From NCBI RefSeq assembly GCF_017312405.1, contig NZ_BLTG01000044.1:1-63200 (forward strand): DNA of 63,200 bases, in the 5' to 3' direction. Under the pieces are notes generated by a model. It had not been told where the DNA came from and searched no databases. It saw nothing but the letters and a program-made list of their open reading frames with translations. The translations under genes were made by a program, and so were the position numbers. Source of the DNA: Mycobacterium sp. PO1 (lineage in GTDB: Bacteria > Actinomycetota > Actinomycetes > Mycobacteriales > Mycobacteriaceae). Shown here piece after piece: positions 8,037 to 16,655 of this stretch; position 1 is the stretch's first letter, and every line of letters starts with the position of its first letter.

Positions 8037-9398
8037 ATGACGACCACCGACCCGACCGCCGACATCGACGTCGTCAAGGAGCAACTGCGTCAGTCCGGTG
8101 TCAAGTACGCCATCGCGAGCTTCGTCGACATTCACGGGGTCTCGAAGGGCAAGTTCGTCCCGATCGACCATCTGGACAACATGCTGGACGGCTCCGAGCT
8201 GTTCACCGGCGCCGCACTCGACGGCCTGCCCCAGGACGTCAGCGACGAGGAGCTCTCCGCGCGCCCAGACCTGTCCCGGTGGTTCCAACTACCGTGGAAC
8301 AAGGAGTTCGCGTACTTTCCCAGCAGCCTGTACACGGCCGGGCAGCCGTTCACGGCATCCTCCCGCGACATCCTGAAGCGACAGCTTGGGCTCGCCGCGG
8401 ATCTCGGTTACAGCTTCAATCTGGGTGTCGAAACCGAGTTCTTCGTCCTGCAGGACTCCGCAGCCGGACCCACTGAGGTCAGCGACCGGGATACCCTCGC
8501 CAAGGCGGCCTATAACGTGTCGACCACTCTTGACAACGCGAGCTGGCTCGGCGAGCTCGTCTCGGCGATGAATGAATTGGGTTGGGATGTCTACTCGTTC
8601 GACCACGAAGACGCGTGCGGCCAGTTCGAGATCGACTTCACCTACACCGATGCGCTCCTGATGGCTGACCGCTTCGTCTTCTTCCGCATGATGGCCAACG
8701 AAATTGCCCGCAAGCACGGCCATTTCGCCTCGTTCATGCCCAAGCCCTTCGCCGATCGAACTGGTTCGGGAGCGCACTTCAACATGTCACTGGCCGACCT
8801 CGACACCGGTGCGAACCTCTTCGCCACCGGCGACGACCCGCGCGGACTCGGTGTCTCAGCGCTCGGATACCACTTCATCGCCGGCGTGCTTCGGCACCTG
8901 CCCGCCATCACCGCGGTCATCGCGCCCACAGTCAACAGCTACAAGCGCCTGGTGCGTCAGGGCAGCATGTCCGGATCGACCTGGGCTCCGGTCTTCGTCA
9001 GCTACGGCAACAACAACCGGACGAACTCGCTGCGAATCCCGCTGGCCGGCGGCCGGGTCGAGTGCCGTGCGGCCGACATCAGCTGCAATCCCTACCTCGG
9101 GGCCGCAATCGTGCTTGCCGCAGGCCTGGAGGGGATCCGTGAGCGGCTCGACCCCGGTGACCCGCGCACCGAGAACATGTACCGCTACACCGACGCCCAG
9201 ATCGCCGAACTCGGCATCGCGCAGTTGCCCCGCAGCCTCGGCGAGGCCATCGACGAATTCCGGGCCGACAGCCTGTCGCGCGAGGTCTTCGGCGACGAGT
9301 TGTATCAGGCCTTCATCGACTACAAAACCGAAGAATGGGAGTCCTACCAGGCGCATGTGTCGTCGTGGGAAACCGACCGCTACCTGAAATTCTTCTGA
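8037..9398 (+). CDS. Type III glutamine synthetase-like protein (GlnT / gamma-glutamylamide synthetase family)
   Basis: A 453-residue protein of the GlnT group. Motifs in order: VDIHGVSKGKFVP in the beta-grasp domain, VETEFFVL (metal-binding glutamate), YSFDHEDACGQFEIDF, GSGAHFNMSL (ATP/glutamate site), PTVNSYKRL, and RTNSLRIPLAGGRVECRAAD near the end. The family makes gamma-glutamyl amides from glutamate and ammonia or an amine with ATP; some members prefer methylamine or other amines. AAGGAG precedes the ATG. The next gene starts one base after its stop, so the two form an operon. It is unlikely to be the housekeeping GlnA because of the private TetR and the MetX-like partner. Confidence 0.88.
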   Translation: MTTTDPTADIDVVKEQLRQSGVKYAIASFVDIHGVSKGKFVPIDHLDNMLDGSELFTGAALDGLPQDVSDEELSARPDLSRWFQLPWNKEFAYFPSSLYTAGQPFTASSRDILKRQLGLAADLGYSFNLGVETEFFVLQDSAAGPTEVSDRDTLAKAAYNVSTTLDNASWLGELVSAMNELGWDVYSFDHEDACGQFEIDFTYTDALLMADRFVFFRMMANEIARKHGHFASFMPKPFADRTGSGAHFNMSLADLDTGANLFATGDDPRGLGVSALGYHFIAGVLRHLPAITAVIAPTVNSYKRLVRQGSMSGSTWAPVFVSYGNNNRTNSLRIPLAGGRVECRAADISCNPYLGAAIVLAAGLEGIRERLDPGDPRTENMYRYTDAQIAELGIAQLPRSLGEAIDEFRADSLSREVFGDELYQAFIDYKTEEWESYQAHVSSWETDRYLKFF

Positions 9399-9399
9399 G

Positions 9400-10395
9400 G
9401 TGTCTGCGGCATCTCGTTTTGAGCTGGGCGCCTTCGTCACCGAGTGCGGCGCGGAGCTCCCCGACGCGGAGTTGTCGTATCGAACCTACGGGGCGCTCAA
9501 TTCGACGGGCACCAACTGTGTGCTGCTGCCGAGCTATTACACCGGAACGCACCGCAGCTACGAGCCGTGGATTGGCTCCGGCGTCGCCTTCGACCCCGCC
9601 GATTGGTTCGTCGTCGCCGTCGACATGTTCGGCAACGGTCTGTCGAGCTCACCGTCGAACACCACTGACAGCGCATGCTTTCCGCTCGTCACGGTGGCCG
9701 ACAACGTGCGGGCTCAACGTCTGCTGCTCGACTCGCTCGGGGTGCGCAGCATTGCGATCGCCGCGGGATGGTCGATGGGAGCGATGCAGTGCTACGAGTG
9801 GGCGGTCCGCTTCCCCGATATGGTCCGGTCCCTGTTACCGATCTGCGGTAGCGCCCGGTGTTCGGAGTTCAACCGGGTGTTTCTCGACGGAATCTCTGCG
9901 ACGCTGCGCGCCGATCCCGGGTACCTGACGTCCGACTGTGCGCCGACGGCGGGGCTGCGCGCGTTCGGGATTGTTTACGCGGGTTGGGCGTATTCTCGAG
10001 ATTTCTTCGCCCACGGCACCTATCGCGAACTCGGTTATGAATCGGTGGACGCAGTCCTGGACAGTTGGGCTGATGACCACGCCGCGATGCACCCCGGGAA
10101 CCTCATGGCCATGCTGGCCACCTGGCGTGCGGCCGACGTGGGGCGCTCGGTGCCCGGTGGGTGGAATTCTGCGTTGGCCACGATCCGCGCCGAGACGATC
10201 GTGATGCCGGGAACCACCGACGCCTACTTCACCCTCGCCGACAACGTCACCGAGTGCGCACTCATTGCCGGCGGCGAAATGCGGCCCATCGATTCAGACC
10301 TCGGTCACATCGCCGGACGGCCGGGCATCCGGGCGCGGGAGACGGCGCAGGTCACCGGGGCGGCACGTGAGCTTCTCGATCGGGTGCGGGTGTAG
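9400..10395 (+). CDS. Alpha/beta hydrolase of the homoserine O-acetyltransferase (MetX-like) family
   Basis: A 331-residue protein with a GTG start one base after the preceding stop. It carries SYRTYGALNSTGTNCVLLPS (MetX-like N-terminus), the nucleophile elbow AAGWSMGAMQ (Ser in GWSMGA), an acid in the TDAYF strand and the histidine in DLGHIAGRPG. True MetX enzymes have GGSMGGMQ; here the elbow is GWSMGA, so acyl-CoA:homoserine transfer is doubtful and hydrolysis is as likely. Coupling to a GlnT-like ligase suggests both act on the same amide or ester compound. That is an inference from context. Confidence 0.85.
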   Translation: MSAASRFELGAFVTECGAELPDAELSYRTYGALNSTGTNCVLLPSYYTGTHRSYEPWIGSGVAFDPADWFVVAVDMFGNGLSSSPSNTTDSACFPLVTVADNVRAQRLLLDSLGVRSIAIAAGWSMGAMQCYEWAVRFPDMVRSLLPICGSARCSEFNRVFLDGISATLRADPGYLTSDCAPTAGLRAFGIVYAGWAYSRDFFAHGTYRELGYESVDAVLDSWADDHAAMHPGNLMAMLATWRAADVGRSVPGGWNSALATIRAETIVMPGTTDAYFTLADNVTECALIAGGEMRPIDSDLGHIAGRPGIRARETAQVTGAARELLDRVRV

Positions 10396-10522
10396 GCAGA
10401 GGTTTGCCTGACCGGGTTGCTCTGGCCGATCGACGGGAACACCGAGGGACCAGCAGTACCTGCGCCGCACCGACGACTTGCTCCGCACTGTCACGGCAAT
10501 GGCGACTCGGGGACTCCGCCGC

Positions 10523-11140
10523 TCAGAGGCCTGATGGCACGACGGTGCCGTTGACCGTGACCTCGACCACGCCAGTCTTCGGATCGAACGTGATCTTGCC
10601 GTGTTCGAACGTCGTCACCAGCAGATCGCCGACGAGGTTCTCGTCGCTGGTCGGAACGCCCAGCGGACCTGGCGAGCCGTTCATGCCCATCACTTCCGGA
10701 ACGCCATCTGGATCGCGTTCGACATTCCAGGCCTCCCGGATCTTGCCCCAGGTGATGTAGGCGGGCGTTCCCGGCTGGTCATTCTTGGCAACGATCACGC
10801 CGCCCTGGAACTGCTGGAACACCACGCCGCTCTCACGGGTTCCTGCGTTGTGGCTACCGGTCAACGGCTTGCCGAGCGCCTGCTTCTGAGCTTCGGTTGC
10901 TGTCGAGTACTTCGCAGCGATCGGGCCGGTGAGCGTCACCTCGACGTCCCGCTCCCCGATCAGCTTCACCTCGGCGGGTGGCGCCGGCATCTCGGAGGTG
11001 GCAATCAAACCGACCTGCGGCGGCATCGACGCATCGATGCTCCGGTCGTTGCCGCACCCCGCGGTTATCAGTGTGATCGTGGCTAGGCCGGCGATCGCCG
11101 GTGAAAAGCATTTCCTGGTACGCAATGGGATTCCTCTCAC
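10523..11140 (-). CDS. LGFP-repeat lipoprotein
   Basis: A 205-residue lipoprotein: basic N-terminus, hydrophobic stretch, and lipobox LITAGC at about residues 24-29. The mature part contains an LGFP-type repeat region (GPIAAKYSTATEAQKQALGK, later GGVIVAKN and the ITWGKIREAW step), found in mycobacterial and corynebacterial cell-envelope proteins and thought to help bind the cell wall. A pentanucleotide repeat lies 36 bp upstream of the start. Convergent with the MetX-like gene across 127 bp. Confidence 0.85.
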   Translation of the reverse strand: MRGIPLRTRKCFSPAIAGLATITLITAGCGNDRSIDASMPPQVGLIATSEMPAPPAEVKLIGERDVEVTLTGPIAAKYSTATEAQKQALGKPLTGSHNAGTRESGVVFQQFQGGVIVAKNDQPGTPAYITWGKIREAWNVERDPDGVPEVMGMNGSPGPLGVPTSDENLVGDLLVTTFEHGKITFDPKTGVVEVTVNGTVVPSGL

Positions 11141-11175
11141 GCCTGTCGTTGCGGCAAATCCGGCTACGGCCCGGA

Positions 11176-11200
11176 CTCAACTCAACTCAACTCAACTCAA
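11176..11200. repeat. (CTCAA)5 simple sequence repeat upstream of the lipoprotein gene
   Basis: Five perfect CTCAA units, read as TTGAG units on the minus strand, end 36 bp before the lipoprotein ATG. Each unit offers a TTGAG(T) string resembling a -35 box. Pentamer repeats change length by slippage and would shift promoter spacing. Confidence 0.9.
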
Positions 11201-11274
11201 CGACCAACCTATACGGCACGTCGGCGACGCCGAGCGGCTGCTGAAGCTTGCTTCATCGAGTGTGGGTACGGCCC

Positions 11275-11943
11275 TCAGTGATCGATGACGGCGCCAGATC
11301 GTCGACCGGGATCCCTGCCACACCAGGCGACGAGGCGCTCGATCGCACGAGCGTCGCCGTCGATCGGGACAGCTTCGGCGAACGGGACAGCGACCTCGTC
11401 GAATCCCCGTGCCGCCGAGATCTGCTCGTAGAGAGCTCGGCGATTCTCTGCCGGAAGGATTCGGCGTGCCCCTTGCAGCGCCGCCGCGACGACCGTGTCA
11501 TCCCACTCGGGCTGCTGACCGGTCGCGGTCGCAAGGTCCCAGGTGTGGACGGTCACCTCCGAGAAGTAGGACGCGAGCACCTCGGCGCCGCTGCCTTCGA
11601 TCCACGGCAGCGCCATGGGTTGTTCGAGGACTGCGTCGTGGCTCCACACCGCGGCGGCTCGTCTCGCAGACTGACGCCAGGCATGCGACCAGCGATCATC
11701 CTCGACCGGCGCTTCGGTGACCGAAAAGGGATCTCTGCCGCTGCCGAGCGCGGCAATGCGGTCGAGCGCGCCGATGAGGTGAGCCAGCAGAGCTCGCACG
11801 TCCATGCCCGTGCACGGCGTGGGATCGGTGAGTTGCTCCGGCCGTACGCCGGCAACGACGACCCCGCCGACGGCCAGGACGCGGTCGAGGAGGGGCCGGG
11901 GGTCATCGACGTCATGCGTGGCGGAATCAGTGGCTGTGCTCAT
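11275..11943 (-). CDS. TIGR03086-type protein (DinB/mycothiol-dependent maleylpyruvate isomerase superfamily)
   Basis: About 222 residues from the ATG at 11943; a GTG at 11973 would add ten. It has the actinobacterial DinB-like four-helix pattern: DRVLAVGGVVVAGVRPEQLT, then TPCTGMDVRALLAHLIGAL (metal-binding His in the AHL segment), then EVTVHTWDLATATGQ (second His). Members bind a divalent metal and probably use mycothiol. The individual function is unknown. It is divergent from a WYL-domain regulator 62 bp away, a common arrangement in mycobacteria, so the regulator probably controls it. Confidence 0.85.
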   Translation of the reverse strand: MSTATDSATHDVDDPRPLLDRVLAVGGVVVAGVRPEQLTDPTPCTGMDVRALLAHLIGALDRIAALGSGRDPFSVTEAPVEDDRWSHAWRQSARRAAAVWSHDAVLEQPMALPWIEGSGAEVLASYFSEVTVHTWDLATATGQQPEWDDTVVAAALQGARRILPAENRRALYEQISAARGFDEVAVPFAEAVPIDGDARAIERLVAWCGRDPGRRSGAVIDH

Positions 11944-12005
11944 GTCGGTATGGTGCCGACCAAAAGTGGTCACCTCATGTCCGGTTTGATGTGAAAGTGT
12001 GAATC

Positions 12006-12953
12006 ATGCGGGCCGACCGGCTGATCGCCATCCTCCTTCTTCTGCAGCAACGCGAGCGGATCACAGCGTCAGAGGTCGCCCGGGAGTTGGAAGTGTCCGA
12101 GCGCACCGCCCGTCGTGATCTCGAGGCGCTGAGCAGCGCCGGAGTGCCGGTGTACGCCATGCCGGGCCGCGGTGGCGGATGGCGTCTGCTGGGCGGCGCT
12201 CGCACCGACCTGTCCGGACTGACGGCCGGCGAGGCCCGCGCGCTGTTTCTGGTGGCCGGGCCCGCCTCGACGGCCACCCCGACCGTGAAGGCCGCTCTGC
12301 GCAAGCTTCTACGCGCGCTGCCCGAGCCGTTCCGGGAACAGGCGGAGGCGGCTGCGACAGCGCTCGTGGTGGACCCACGACAGTGGGGATCCGGCCAGCC
12401 CGAGCCTCCGCCACCCCGGTTTCTCGATGAACTTCAAGAGGCGGTGATTCGCGGAGTCCAAGTGCGGCTAGCTTACGTCGACCTCAAGGGTTCGGAAACG
12501 GAGCGGACCGTGCACCCGCTGGGCATCGTCGCCAAGAGGCCGGCGTGGTACCTCATCGCCAATACCGAGGCCGGTCGACGAACTTTCCGCATCGACCGTG
12601 TCTCCTCGGTCGAGTTGACCGACGCTGCCGTTCACCGACCGGAGGGATTCGACCTCGCCGAAAGCTGGCGCGAGATCGCCGATGAAGTCGATCGCCGGCG
12701 CACTCCCCTCGAGGTTCAGGCCCTGAGTGCCGCCGGTGGACTCGTCCTGCTCCGGAGGGTGTTCGGACGACGACTCGACGTGGGCGGTTCAACACCGGAC
12801 GGCCGGATCGAGATCGTGATCCGCGGCCGCGACGAGCACACCCTCGCTGGGGAGCTCGCCTGGCTCACCGACTGGCTCGAAGTCACCGGCCCGCAGGGCG
12901 TCCGCGACCATCTCGCCGCCATCGGGGTCGCGCTGGTCGCGCGGTACAGCTGA
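12006..12953 (+). CDS. HTH and WYL-domain transcriptional regulator (DeoR-like N-terminus)
   Basis: A 315-residue protein. Residues 1-60 form an HTH_11-type winged helix (RADRLIAILLLLQQRERITA, then EVSERTARRDLEALSSAGVPVY). A WYL ligand-sensing domain spans about 140-230, with VHPLGIVAKRPAWYLIAN (the W-Y-L region) and RTFRIDRVSSVELTDA. The C-terminal WCX extension ends the protein. WYL regulators respond to nucleotides or other small ligands. It is divergent from the TIGR03086-type gene, the probable target. Confidence 0.92.
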   Translation: MRADRLIAILLLLQQRERITASEVARELEVSERTARRDLEALSSAGVPVYAMPGRGGGWRLLGGARTDLSGLTAGEARALFLVAGPASTATPTVKAALRKLLRALPEPFREQAEAAATALVVDPRQWGSGQPEPPPPRFLDELQEAVIRGVQVRLAYVDLKGSETERTVHPLGIVAKRPAWYLIANTEAGRRTFRIDRVSSVELTDAAVHRPEGFDLAESWREIADEVDRRRTPLEVQALSAAGGLVLLRRVFGRRLDVGGSTPDGRIEIVIRGRDEHTLAGELAWLTDWLEVTGPQGVRDHLAAIGVALVARYS

Positions 12954-13068
12954 GCGGGACTTTCTGCTCGGCGCCCCGCGCACGCAGCACCTGACGGTTG
13001 ATCATCGTTGAGACGGGGCACACCACACCTCGTTGCATGGTTTGGCTCGCGAACGAAAGGACCGCCAC

Positions 13069-13218
13069 ATGACGATGCCGAGTGACGCTGCGGAGTCGAT
13101 CGAAACCCAGGGCTCCAACGAAGGTCCTCGCGATCACGACGGCGTCGACACCGATCATGCTGCCTACGTCGACGAGAACAATGTTCCCCACCCCGGCGAC
13201 GCCAAGCAGGCTGATTGA
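13069..13218 (+). CDS. Small acidic hypothetical protein
   Basis: A 49-residue protein from the ATG at 13069, which has AAAGGA at a good distance; the open frame extends to 13033. Composition is acidic and probably disordered (SDAAESIETQGSNEGPRDHD, then ENNVPHPGDAKQAD). No membrane segment or known domain. The clear ribosome site and codon composition argue that it is real. Confidence 0.6.
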   Translation: MTMPSDAAESIETQGSNEGPRDHDGVDTDHAAYVDENNVPHPGDAKQAD

Positions 13219-13237
13219 CGAGCATGGAGATTTCCGA

Positions 13238-13702
13238 TCAGGACGACGCCTCGGCGGCCAAGCGTGAAAGCGTGTCGTTGAGTTGCTCCTCGGTCACCAG
13301 CGGAAATCGCACCTTTTCCAGCAGCTTCTTGTCAGTGACCTGCGACCAGTCGTAGGTGTGGCGGACCAGCGTCTCGCCGGGGCCCTGGGATTCCAGCTCC
13401 CACAGCCACTCCCACCCGGGCGGTTCGGTCCCCGCGGGTGCGGTCTTCCACGCCAGCAACTTGTCCTTGACGCACCCCGTGACGTGGTTGTCGGTTTTGT
13501 ACTCCCCGCCCATGTGGTCGCCCTGCATGTTCATCGTGAACACCTCGCCGACATGCTGAATCCGATCAGCGTGGTCAACGGAGCGGACGAAACCCGATCC
13601 ATCGAGTTTGTGGTGGTGCTCGGGGTTGGACAGGATCTCAAAGATCGCGTCGACGGGTGCGGAGATGGTTCGTTCCACGGTGACCTTCGTGTTGTCGCTC
13701 AT
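13238..13702 (-). CDS. SRPBCC family protein (polyketide cyclase/START-like)
   Basis: The frame is open upstream to 13921, but the natural start is the ATG at 13702 (MSDNTKVTVERTISAPVDAI), giving 154 residues, normal for this family. The SRPBCC helix-grip fold is shown by the N-terminal 'TISAPVDAIFEILSNPEHHH' pattern and the W-rich C-terminal strands. Such proteins bind hydrophobic ligands; mycobacterial members are usually of unknown function. Divergent from the aconitase gene. Confidence 0.88.
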   Translation of the reverse strand: MSDNTKVTVERTISAPVDAIFEILSNPEHHHKLDGSGFVRSVDHADRIQHVGEVFTMNMQGDHMGGEYKTDNHVTGCVKDKLLAWKTAPAGTEPPGWEWLWELESQGPGETLVRHTYDWSQVTDKKLLEKVRFPLVTEEQLNDTLSRLAAEASS

Positions 13703-13923
13703 GTCATCACCGTGCCCGAACTCGTCGCCGCGGAAACGTGCGCTCCAACAGAACCGCGGCCGAGTCCCCGAGTCCGCAACCGCAAAGCATGGCACCTGTT
13801 GGCTCGTGTGAACGTCGGCTACGAGTCCGCTGGAGCAAGAAGGCCTCGTCGGTTCCCCGGCAATCGCGGTCGTGCATTCCGCGCAGGCCGTTTGAAGACT
13901 GCCGATCAGGGAAGCCAGCACGT

Positions 13924-15915
13924 ATGGCGGCCAGCGTCACGAGAAAGCTCATCGAGTCCCATCTCGAATCGGGTGAGCCGACGCCCGGTGAGGAGATTGC
14001 CCTGCGCATCGACCAGACCCTGACTCAGGACGCCACCGGAACGTTGGTGATGCAGGAGCTGGAGGCGCTGGAACTCGATCAGGTGCAGACCGAAGTCAGC
14101 GTTCAGTACGTCGACCACAACCTGTTGCAGACCGATGAGAAGAACGCCGAAGACCACGAGTTCCTGCGAACCGCCGCGCAGCGATTCGGGGTGTGGTTCT
14201 CCAAGCCGGGCAACGGGGTGTCGCACCCGACTCACATGCAGCGCTTCGGTGTTCCGGGCAAGACCATGGTCGGATCCGACTCGCACACCCCCGCCGCCGG
14301 GTCGTTGGGCATGCTGGCGATCGGCGTCGGAGGGCTCGAGGTCGCCATGGCGATGGCAGGCCGTCCCTTACACCTGCGGATGCCCGAAGTGTGGGGCGTT
14401 CGGCTGGAAGGCGAACTGCCGGAATGGTGTTCGGCCAAAGACATCATCTTGGAGATGCTGCGCCGCCATGACGTCGACGGCGGCGTGAACCGCATCATCG
14501 AATACCACGGTCCCGGACTGTCGAGCCTCACCGCCATGGACCGGCACGTCATCGCCAACATGGGTGCCGAGCTCGGTGCGACCACCACCGTGTTTCCCGC
14601 TGACGATGCGGTACGGACCTTCCTGCGCGCCGAAGGCCGCGAAGACGACTGGGTGGAACTGCTGGCCGACGACGGCGCCGACTACGACATCGACGAGACG
14701 ATCGACCTGGCCGAGATCGAGCCGCTGATCGCTCGACCGTCATCGCCCGGCAACGTCGTACCGGTGCGGGAGGTCGCCGGTGAGCCGATCGCCCAAGTGG
14801 TCATCGGATCGAGCGCCAACCCCGGGCTGCGCGACTTCGCCATCGCCGCAGCGATGGTCGACGGACGACAAACCTCCCCCGAGGTCAGCTTCGACGTGAA
14901 TCCCACCTCGCGGGAAATCCTCGAGGACCTGACCCGGATGGGCGCCACCACGTCGTTGATCAGCAGCGGTGCGCGGCTGCACCAAGCCGGCTGCATGGGA
15001 TGCATCGGGATGGGGCAGGCGCCGGCCACTGGACACAATTCGCTGCGGACCATGCCGCGCAACTTTCCCGGCCGCTCCGGGACCAAGGAGGACCGCGTCT
15101 GGTTGTGCTCCCCCGAGACGGCGGCCGCATCGGCGCTGACCGGCTCGATCACCGACCCCCGTGAATGGGCAGAGGACGCCGGCATGAGTTATCCGAGCCT
15201 GCAACTGCCCGAGCGCAGCAGCGTCAACACCGCGATGCTGGTACCGCCGCTACCGGCGGAACAGGCTCAGCAGATACAACCGGTCAAGGGTCCCAACATC
15301 TCCCGTCTGCCTGATTCCGAGCCGCTGCTCGACCAACTGGAGGCGCCGGTGCTGCTCAAGGTCGAGGACAACATCTCCACCGACGAGATCTCCCCCGCGG
15401 GCGCGCGGGCCCTGCCGTACCGCTCGAACATCCCGAAACTCGCCGAGTTCAGCTTCACCCAGGTCGACGAGTCCTATCCGCGCCGGGCCGACGAGGCGCG
15501 GTCGACCGGCCACATCATCATCGGCGGACGGAACTACGGGCAGGGCTCCTCCCGTGAACACGCCGCGATCGCGCTGCGCTACCTGGGACTACGCGTCGTG
15601 ATCGCCAAGTCCTTCGCCCGCATCCACTGGCAGAATCTGGCCAACTTCGGGGTGCTGGCGCTGGAGTTCGTCGACGCCGGCGACTATGACCGTGTGGAGC
15701 AGGGCGACACCCTCAAACTGGTCGATCTGCACCAGGCGTTGGACGGCTCGGACCCGCTCACCGTCGAGAACGTCAGCCAGAAGACCACCTTCGAAGTGCG
15801 GCATAGGCTCTCCCCCCGGCAGGCCGAGTACGTCCTTGCCGGCGGGCTCATTCCCCAAGTCGCGCAGGAGAACACCGAGGGCGCCGCGCAGGCGGCGACC
15901 GAACCACGGCAGTGA
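13924..15915 (+). CDS. Aconitate hydratase-like protein (short, Aquifex-type), one Fe-S cysteine replaced
   Basis: A 663-residue aconitase-superfamily protein from the ATG at 13924 (AGGGAAG upstream). The LeuC-like half has VQYVDHNLLQTD, HPTHMQRF and VGSDSHTPAAG; the swivel half has GGRNYGQGSSREHAAIALR and KSFARIHWQNLANFGVL. Size and order fit the TIGR01342 putative aconitase type rather than the roughly 940-residue AcnA that mycobacteria use in the TCA cycle. Two cluster cysteines are present (C357 and C360 in GCMGCIG). The third, normally in GSCTN, is replaced: GSSAN at 295-299, Ser at 297. A normal [4Fe-4S] cluster would lack a ligand, so activity is uncertain. Confidence 0.9.
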   Translation: MAASVTRKLIESHLESGEPTPGEEIALRIDQTLTQDATGTLVMQELEALELDQVQTEVSVQYVDHNLLQTDEKNAEDHEFLRTAAQRFGVWFSKPGNGVSHPTHMQRFGVPGKTMVGSDSHTPAAGSLGMLAIGVGGLEVAMAMAGRPLHLRMPEVWGVRLEGELPEWCSAKDIILEMLRRHDVDGGVNRIIEYHGPGLSSLTAMDRHVIANMGAELGATTTVFPADDAVRTFLRAEGREDDWVELLADDGADYDIDETIDLAEIEPLIARPSSPGNVVPVREVAGEPIAQVVIGSSANPGLRDFAIAAAMVDGRQTSPEVSFDVNPTSREILEDLTRMGATTSLISSGARLHQAGCMGCIGMGQAPATGHNSLRTMPRNFPGRSGTKEDRVWLCSPETAAASALTGSITDPREWAEDAGMSYPSLQLPERSSVNTAMLVPPLPAEQAQQIQPVKGPNISRLPDSEPLLDQLEAPVLLKVEDNISTDEISPAGARALPYRSNIPKLAEFSFTQVDESYPRRADEARSTGHIIIGGRNYGQGSSREHAAIALRYLGLRVVIAKSFARIHWQNLANFGVLALEFVDAGDYDRVEQGDTLKLVDLHQALDGSDPLTVENVSQKTTFEVRHRLSPRQAEYVLAGGLIPQVAQENTEGAAQAATEPRQ

Positions 15916-15924
15916 GCGCCCCGC

Positions 15925-16350
15925 TCAGTCGTAGACGACGTCGAGGCCCTGACGCGTCAGCTCGGCCAACGACTTGCGCATGGCCCGCAGTTGCTCGGGG
16001 GTATGGCCGACCCAGTCGGTCAGTTCACCGATGACCTCCACCGGTTCGCGGGTGCGGTACGAGCGGGTCGGGTTTCCGGGGAATCGCTTGTCGGTGACGT
16101 TCGGGTCGTCCTCGAGGTCACCCCGCGCCTTGACGAGGTAGATGCGGCCAGGCCCCTCTCCGAGCGCCAACTCGGCCCCCCATACCGCGGCGTCGACGGT
16201 GTAGGTGACGTACACGTGGTTGGCGATGCGGCTGTTGTCGTGGTTCATCGGCCGCCCCGGCACCAGCAGGTCGCCCACGGTGAGATCGGCTTTCGTCCCG
16301 TGTAGAAGTGCACCGCTCGGGTGCGTCTCGAACGGTTTCGCTGCGTTCAC
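15925..16350 (-). CDS. arr: NAD(+)-rifampin ADP-ribosyltransferase
   Basis: A 141-residue protein from a GTG at 16350 with GGGGAGA upstream. It inactivates rifamycins by moving ADP-ribose from NAD+ to a hydroxyl of the ansa chain. Family motifs: LLHGTKADLTVGDLL, NHVYVTYTVDAAVWGAELA, GRIYLVKARGDLEDDPNVTD and KRFPGNPTRSYRTREP. The three functional residues known from M. smegmatis Arr (His19, Tyr49, Asp84) have counterparts H17, Y47 and D82, a constant offset of two. Length matches the family (about 143). It is convergent with the aconitase gene, nine bases from its stop. Chromosomal arr is typical of fast-growing mycobacteria, so this is intrinsic rather than acquired. Confidence 0.95.
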   Translation of the reverse strand: MNAAKPFETHPSGALLHGTKADLTVGDLLVPGRPMNHDNSRIANHVYVTYTVDAAVWGAELALGEGPGRIYLVKARGDLEDDPNVTDKRFPGNPTRSYRTREPVEVIGELTDWVGHTPEQLRAMRKSLAELTRQGLDVVYD

Positions 16351-16548
16351 GTGTCTCCCCCTGTTCTGCGAATTCGGTTGTCGCACCGAGAAGCCGGATG
16401 ATTGTGCGCCCTGGCCGGGGCCTTGCCGCAAGACCCGGGGTATCGCTTACAGTGAGAGTGGGAAGTCGTCCAGGACTGTGCGCCGAAATTGATGTCAGGG
16501 CTGCTGGATGTGAGCGATCACCACCCTCAGCACAATCTCGCGGTTTTC

Positions 16549-16617
16549 CGGCAACCCGAACCGCCGCTCGCGCCTCGGCAGCCCCTCGGCAGCGTGCCTC
16601 GGCAACCCGAACCGCCG
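16549..16617. repeat. 18-bp direct repeat upstream of the FKBP lipoprotein gene
   Basis: CGGCAACCCGAACCGCCG occurs at 16549-16566 and 16600-16617, 51 bp apart. The DNA between contains further CCTCGGCAGC-like partial copies. It lies within the 305-bp gap between arr and the FKBP gene, which otherwise shows no gene. Confidence 0.8.
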
Positions 16618-16655
16618 AGCCGGTCTGGAACGGTCCCGCAGGTAACGTGGCCGGC

